Of a DNA stretch of 27,841 nt, positions 25,340 to 27,841 are shown piece by piece. Position numbers and translations under genes: made by a program. Under the pieces are notes generated by a model that ran no database searches, was not told the DNA's origin, and worked only from the letters and a program-made list of their open reading frames with translations. The DNA is from Candidatus Coatesiibacteriota bacterium (GTDB lineage Bacteria > RBG-13-66-14). The stretch lies in assembly GCA_014728185.1 (NCBI GenBank), contig WJMB01000210.1, positions 1 through 27,841 on the forward strand, written 5' to 3'. Each line of letters opens with the position of its first letter. Within the stretch, counting starts at the first letter, position 1.

Positions 25340-26734
25340 TCAGGCCAGCTCGACCTCGGCCCAGCGGCCGCGGCGGAAGCGCAGCCAGACGTAGATGCCC
25401 TCGGCGATCTGCGAGGCGAAGACCGCGCCCCAGATGGCGTAGTCGTGCCAGCCGAAGACGTAGACGCCCAGGACGGCCAGGGGTAGCTTGACGGCCCAGT
25501 TGGCGATAATCGCGCCCCACATCGGCGGCTTGGTGTCGCCGGCGCCGCGGAAAGCGCCGCCGTAGGTCCAGGCCAGCACGCTGATGATCGAGCCCAGCCC
25601 GATGAAGATCAGATAGTTGTGGGACATCGAGAGGATGCGGTCGACGATGCCCGAGCCGTCGTTGGTGAGGAAGATCGAGGCCAGTTGGCGGCCGAAGAAG
25701 ATTAGCACCAGGGCCATGCCGATCTGGATAATCACGCCGAGGAGGCTGACCTTGTCGGCGGCTTTGTGGGCGTTGCCCGGGTCCTTGCGCCCCAAAAACT
25801 GGCCCACCAGGGGCGCCGGGGCGGCCATCAGCCCCTGAGCGAAGAACTGGCCGAAGGAGAGCGCCGTCATCCCGATGGTGAAGGCCGTGGCCACCAGGTT
25901 GTGCGTAACGCCGTCGATCTCCGTGGTCAGGCGGCTGGCCAGGGCCATCATCGCCATCCCGGTCAGCGGCCGGGTGATAGCCTGTCCGGTGGCGGGCAGG
26001 CCGATGCGCAGAAAGCGCTTGATCTCGATCCAGCGAGGCCGGTTGGCGAAGAAACCCTTGATGGAGACGTTGCTCCAGCGCATCGCGTAGGCCAGGAAGA
26101 TCACACCGGTGCCCAGGAAGTGGCTGATGGTGGTGGCCAGGGCGGCGCCGCGCAGCCCCAGGGCGGGAAAGCCCCAGTGGCCGAAGATCAACAGCCAGTT
26201 GAGCAGGACGTTGATACCGTTTATGCTGACGAAGGCGAACATCCCGGTGCGGGTGTCGCCGGAGCCGGAGAAGACGGAATGGACCGTGAAGGCCACCATC
26301 ATCGCTCCGAAGCCCGGAGCGAAGATGCGCAGGTAGTCCACCGCCAGGGGGAACTGGGTCGGCGTGGGTCTGTAGAAGCCGATCAACAGCGGCGCGGCGA
26401 AGTACACCAGCACAACGAAGAACAGACCCAGGATGGCGGCCAGCCAGACCGCCCGATGACCCGAGGCGTCGGCCTCCTCGAACTCCTCCGCTCCCCAGTG
26501 ACGGGCCACGATGGCCACCGCTCCGGCCGCGACGATCTGGATGAAGGAGAAGATGAACCAGATCACGCTGCCGGCGAAGCCCGCCGCCGTCACCTGATCC
26601 ACGCCCAGCGAGCCGATGAAGATGCGATCGACGATGTGGGCGAAGTTCATCAGGATGCCGGCCAGGGCCGCGGGCCAGGCCAACTGCCAGATATTCCAGT
26701 AGAGGCTCTTGTTGTCGAGGTCCAGCTTGGCCAC
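25340..26734 (-). CDS. MATE-family multidrug/cation antiporter
   Basis: A 464-residue inner-membrane protein with about 12 hydrophobic segments in two related halves of six, as in NorM-type MATE exporters. Family blocks are visible near the start of each half: WPAALAGILMNFAHIVDRIFIG (about 19-40, a first-helix pattern) and the second-half IGLPATGQAITRPLTGMAM. GSGDTRT in the first half and GAGDTKPPM in the second match the repeated G-x-G-D-T motif. It should export organic cations or drugs using a sodium or proton gradient. The start is GTG, with GGGAG about six bases upstream. It has its own extended -10 promoter and a perfect terminator, so it is monocistronic. The substrate cannot be told from sequence. 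Confidence 0.9.
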   Translation of the reverse strand: MAKLDLDNKSLYWNIWQLAWPAALAGILMNFAHIVDRIFIGSLGVDQVTAAGFAGSVIWFIFSFIQIVAAGAVAIVARHWGAEEFEEADASGHRAVWLAAILGLFFVVLVYFAAPLLIGFYRPTPTQFPLAVDYLRIFAPGFGAMMVAFTVHSVFSGSGDTRTGMFAFVSINGINVLLNWLLIFGHWGFPALGLRGAALATTISHFLGTGVIFLAYAMRWSNVSIKGFFANRPRWIEIKRFLRIGLPATGQAITRPLTGMAMMALASRLTTEIDGVTHNLVATAFTIGMTALSFGQFFAQGLMAAPAPLVGQFLGRKDPGNAHKAADKVSLLGVIIQIGMALVLIFFGRQLASIFLTNDGSGIVDRILSMSHNYLIFIGLGSIISVLAWTYGGAFRGAGDTKPPMWGAIIANWAVKLPLAVLGVYVFGWHDYAIWGAVFASQIAEGIYVWLRFRRGRWAEVELA

Positions 26735-26778
26735 GGGAGCTCCCGGGGAGGTGTTGTTTCCGAAGCGTCGGGGGGCGA

Positions 26779-26787
26779 ATTATAACA
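26779..26787 (-). promoter_or_regulatory. Extended -10 promoter of the MATE gene
   Basis: On the minus strand TGTTATAAT, identical to the promoter core of the giant CHAT gene. No good -35 hexamer is visible. It predicts a leader of about 38 bases before the GTG at 26734. Confidence 0.7.
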
Positions 26788-27783
26788 GCAGCGGGGCGGG
26801 AAAGCAGCGGAAACCAGCACACTTTCACCGCGGTATTGTATCTGCCAGATATTATAGCCTGTTCAACCCACCCCCGGCAATGCTAGAATGCCTGGAGTGT
26901 GTTGATACCGTCTTGCCGCCTACCCACTGAAACCTTCCCGGATGAAGCAGTGTCATATTTAGAGAACCATCCGGACGTTTCATCGAAGCGACCTACACAA
27001 CATACTGGACCGGATTATCACTCGAATATGAATCGGAGTATACCTCTAACATCTTGTGATATCATGCATTACAACCGCTTGATTGTCACATCCCGCCGGT
27101 TGGTCCGGCAGCTTCAACAAGTGAAGACCGGACTAACAAAGACAGTGGACCGGTTTAGTCCTTGGATAATCAAGGCGTTTCGTCCAAGTGACGCCGTCAG
27201 CAAGTCGAACAACAAGAGCCAATCACTCGTAGCAGCTCTTAGCAGTTTATAAAGCTTCAGATAGTGGTTCCGTTTGTCGTGATAATGCCAAAGGGATCAA
27301 CCTCAGCGACTGTCTTGTGCTGCCGGCAGGATGCCGCTCCCGGAGTTCGCTTTGATCAGGGACGCCGATTCGATCATACCCCCGGCTGATACAAGGGCGA
27401 AACCTAACGTCAATCCGCTGATAACCTCTCCGGCTTCAGTTGATTGTGTCTGAGCGGGATAATAACGTAGTCGATCAAGGTGCCCCGCATCATCGAGGCG
27501 CGGAACCGGGATGAGTGAAGCTCTTCCTGTCTTGCACAAACAGTATTTGCGAGCGTATGCTCTACCACCTGCTTGCTGCCAAATTGTTAATGTTATGATT
27601 CTTTCTTATGGCCCCACTGGCGTTAAGTGATCCCAATTGTATTTGGACCATCCGGGGGCGCTGCGGTCTTATCGGTTTTCCAAAAAGCCTACACCGGCTG
27701 AATCGGTTGAACCGCTACGCCCGATGACCCAAGTCGAACGGACTCAGGCCGCACGACCGTCCGGACACCCCCCGGGGAGGCTT
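26788..27783. other. Gene-free region with degenerate repeats
   Basis: About one kilobase of lower-GC DNA. An open frame at 26899-27252 on the plus strand has no ribosome binding site and no protein-like pattern, so I do not call it. Repeat-family relics occupy about 27350-27514. No tRNA, rRNA or clear terminator is visible. Confidence 0.45.
27350..27514. repeat. Degenerate repeat-family relic D
   Basis: CAATCCGCTGATAA matches the CAATCTGCTGATAA core of copy C1. The block 27469-27514 (TAGTCGATCAAGG, GAGGCGCGGAACCGGGAT) matches 18108-18150 (CCGTCGATCAAGG, AAGGCGCGGAAGCGGGAT). The order of blocks is the same as in the 18000 region, so it is probably the same variant element, much decayed. Confidence 0.5.
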
Positions 27784-27798
27784 TGGCACGTTTCTTGC
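27784..27798 (+). promoter_or_regulatory. Sigma-54 promoter-like site at the window end
   Basis: TGGCACGTTTCTTGC, a full consensus match with ten bases between GG and GC. The 20 bases 27779-27798 equal 13129-13148. Transcription would start near 27810 and serve a gene beyond the window. Confidence 0.7.
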
Positions 27799-27841
27799 AG
27801 CAGGGCGGGATCGCCTGGCTGGCAAAACCGGTGGCCCATTC

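Noticed and set aside
26899..27252. A 117-codon open frame on the plus strand
   Set aside because: No ribosome binding site, no recognisable domain or hydrophobic pattern, and it lies in AT-richer DNA unlike the genes around it.

Overview
The window looks like part of a high-GC bacterial chromosome. Coding DNA is strongly GC-rich and the intergenic DNA is clearly more AT-rich. Lipoprotein-free signal peptides, a c-type haem motif on a membrane cytochrome, a split (two-subunit) glycine dehydrogenase, an ATP-type PEP carboxykinase, a DUF2229-type CoA-dehydratase activator homologue and a GlcF-like Fe-S protein suggest an anaerobic or facultative, Gram-negative-type, deep-branching lineage. A candidate phylum such as Coatesbacteria would fit, but that placement is a guess. 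No rRNA, tRNA or CRISPR array is visible.

Layout. Positions 1-3061 (minus strand) hold four small genes: a lone cyclic-nucleotide-binding domain, an exported protein with a discoidin-like C-terminus, a three-helix membrane protein, and an exported protein of unknown function. Positions 3062-3783 are gene-free and carry a MITE-like repeat. Positions 3784-12920 (minus) are a two-gene operon: a 2833-residue exported protein (signal peptide, TolB-like propeller, TPRs, degenerate CHAT domain, TPRs, intact CHAT protease domain), overlapping by ATGA a five-helix cytochrome with a CxxCH motif. Positions 12921-13550 hold an extended -10 promoter and two facing sigma-54 promoter-like sites. Positions 13551-16709 (plus) are a three-gene operon: DUF2229 CoA activase homologue, a small unknown protein, and a two-cluster Fe-S/CCG oxidoreductase. 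It ends in a strong terminator shared with a convergent RsmC-like methyltransferase (16806-17957, minus).

Positions 17958-19025 are a decayed patch with repeat fragments and a broken IS1595-family transposase, followed by pckA with its own promoter (19026-20804, plus). Positions 21413-24270 (minus) are gcvPA-gcvPB, translationally coupled by TAATG, with a clear terminator. A second full repeat copy lies at about 24439-24760, then a small membrane protein (24992-25204) and a MATE-family transporter (25340-26734), both minus. The last 1.1 kb has no convincing gene. It holds degenerate repeats and, at the very end, a third sigma-54 site pointing out of the window.

How the parts fit. pckA and the glycine dehydrogenase pair are ordinary central metabolism. 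The most unusual unit is the tandem-CHAT/cytochrome operon, which looks like an exported, scaffolded caspase-like protease with a built-in pseudoprotease, linked to a membrane haem protein. The three nearly identical sigma-54 sites and the dispersed inverted-terminal repeat family are the main non-coding signals.
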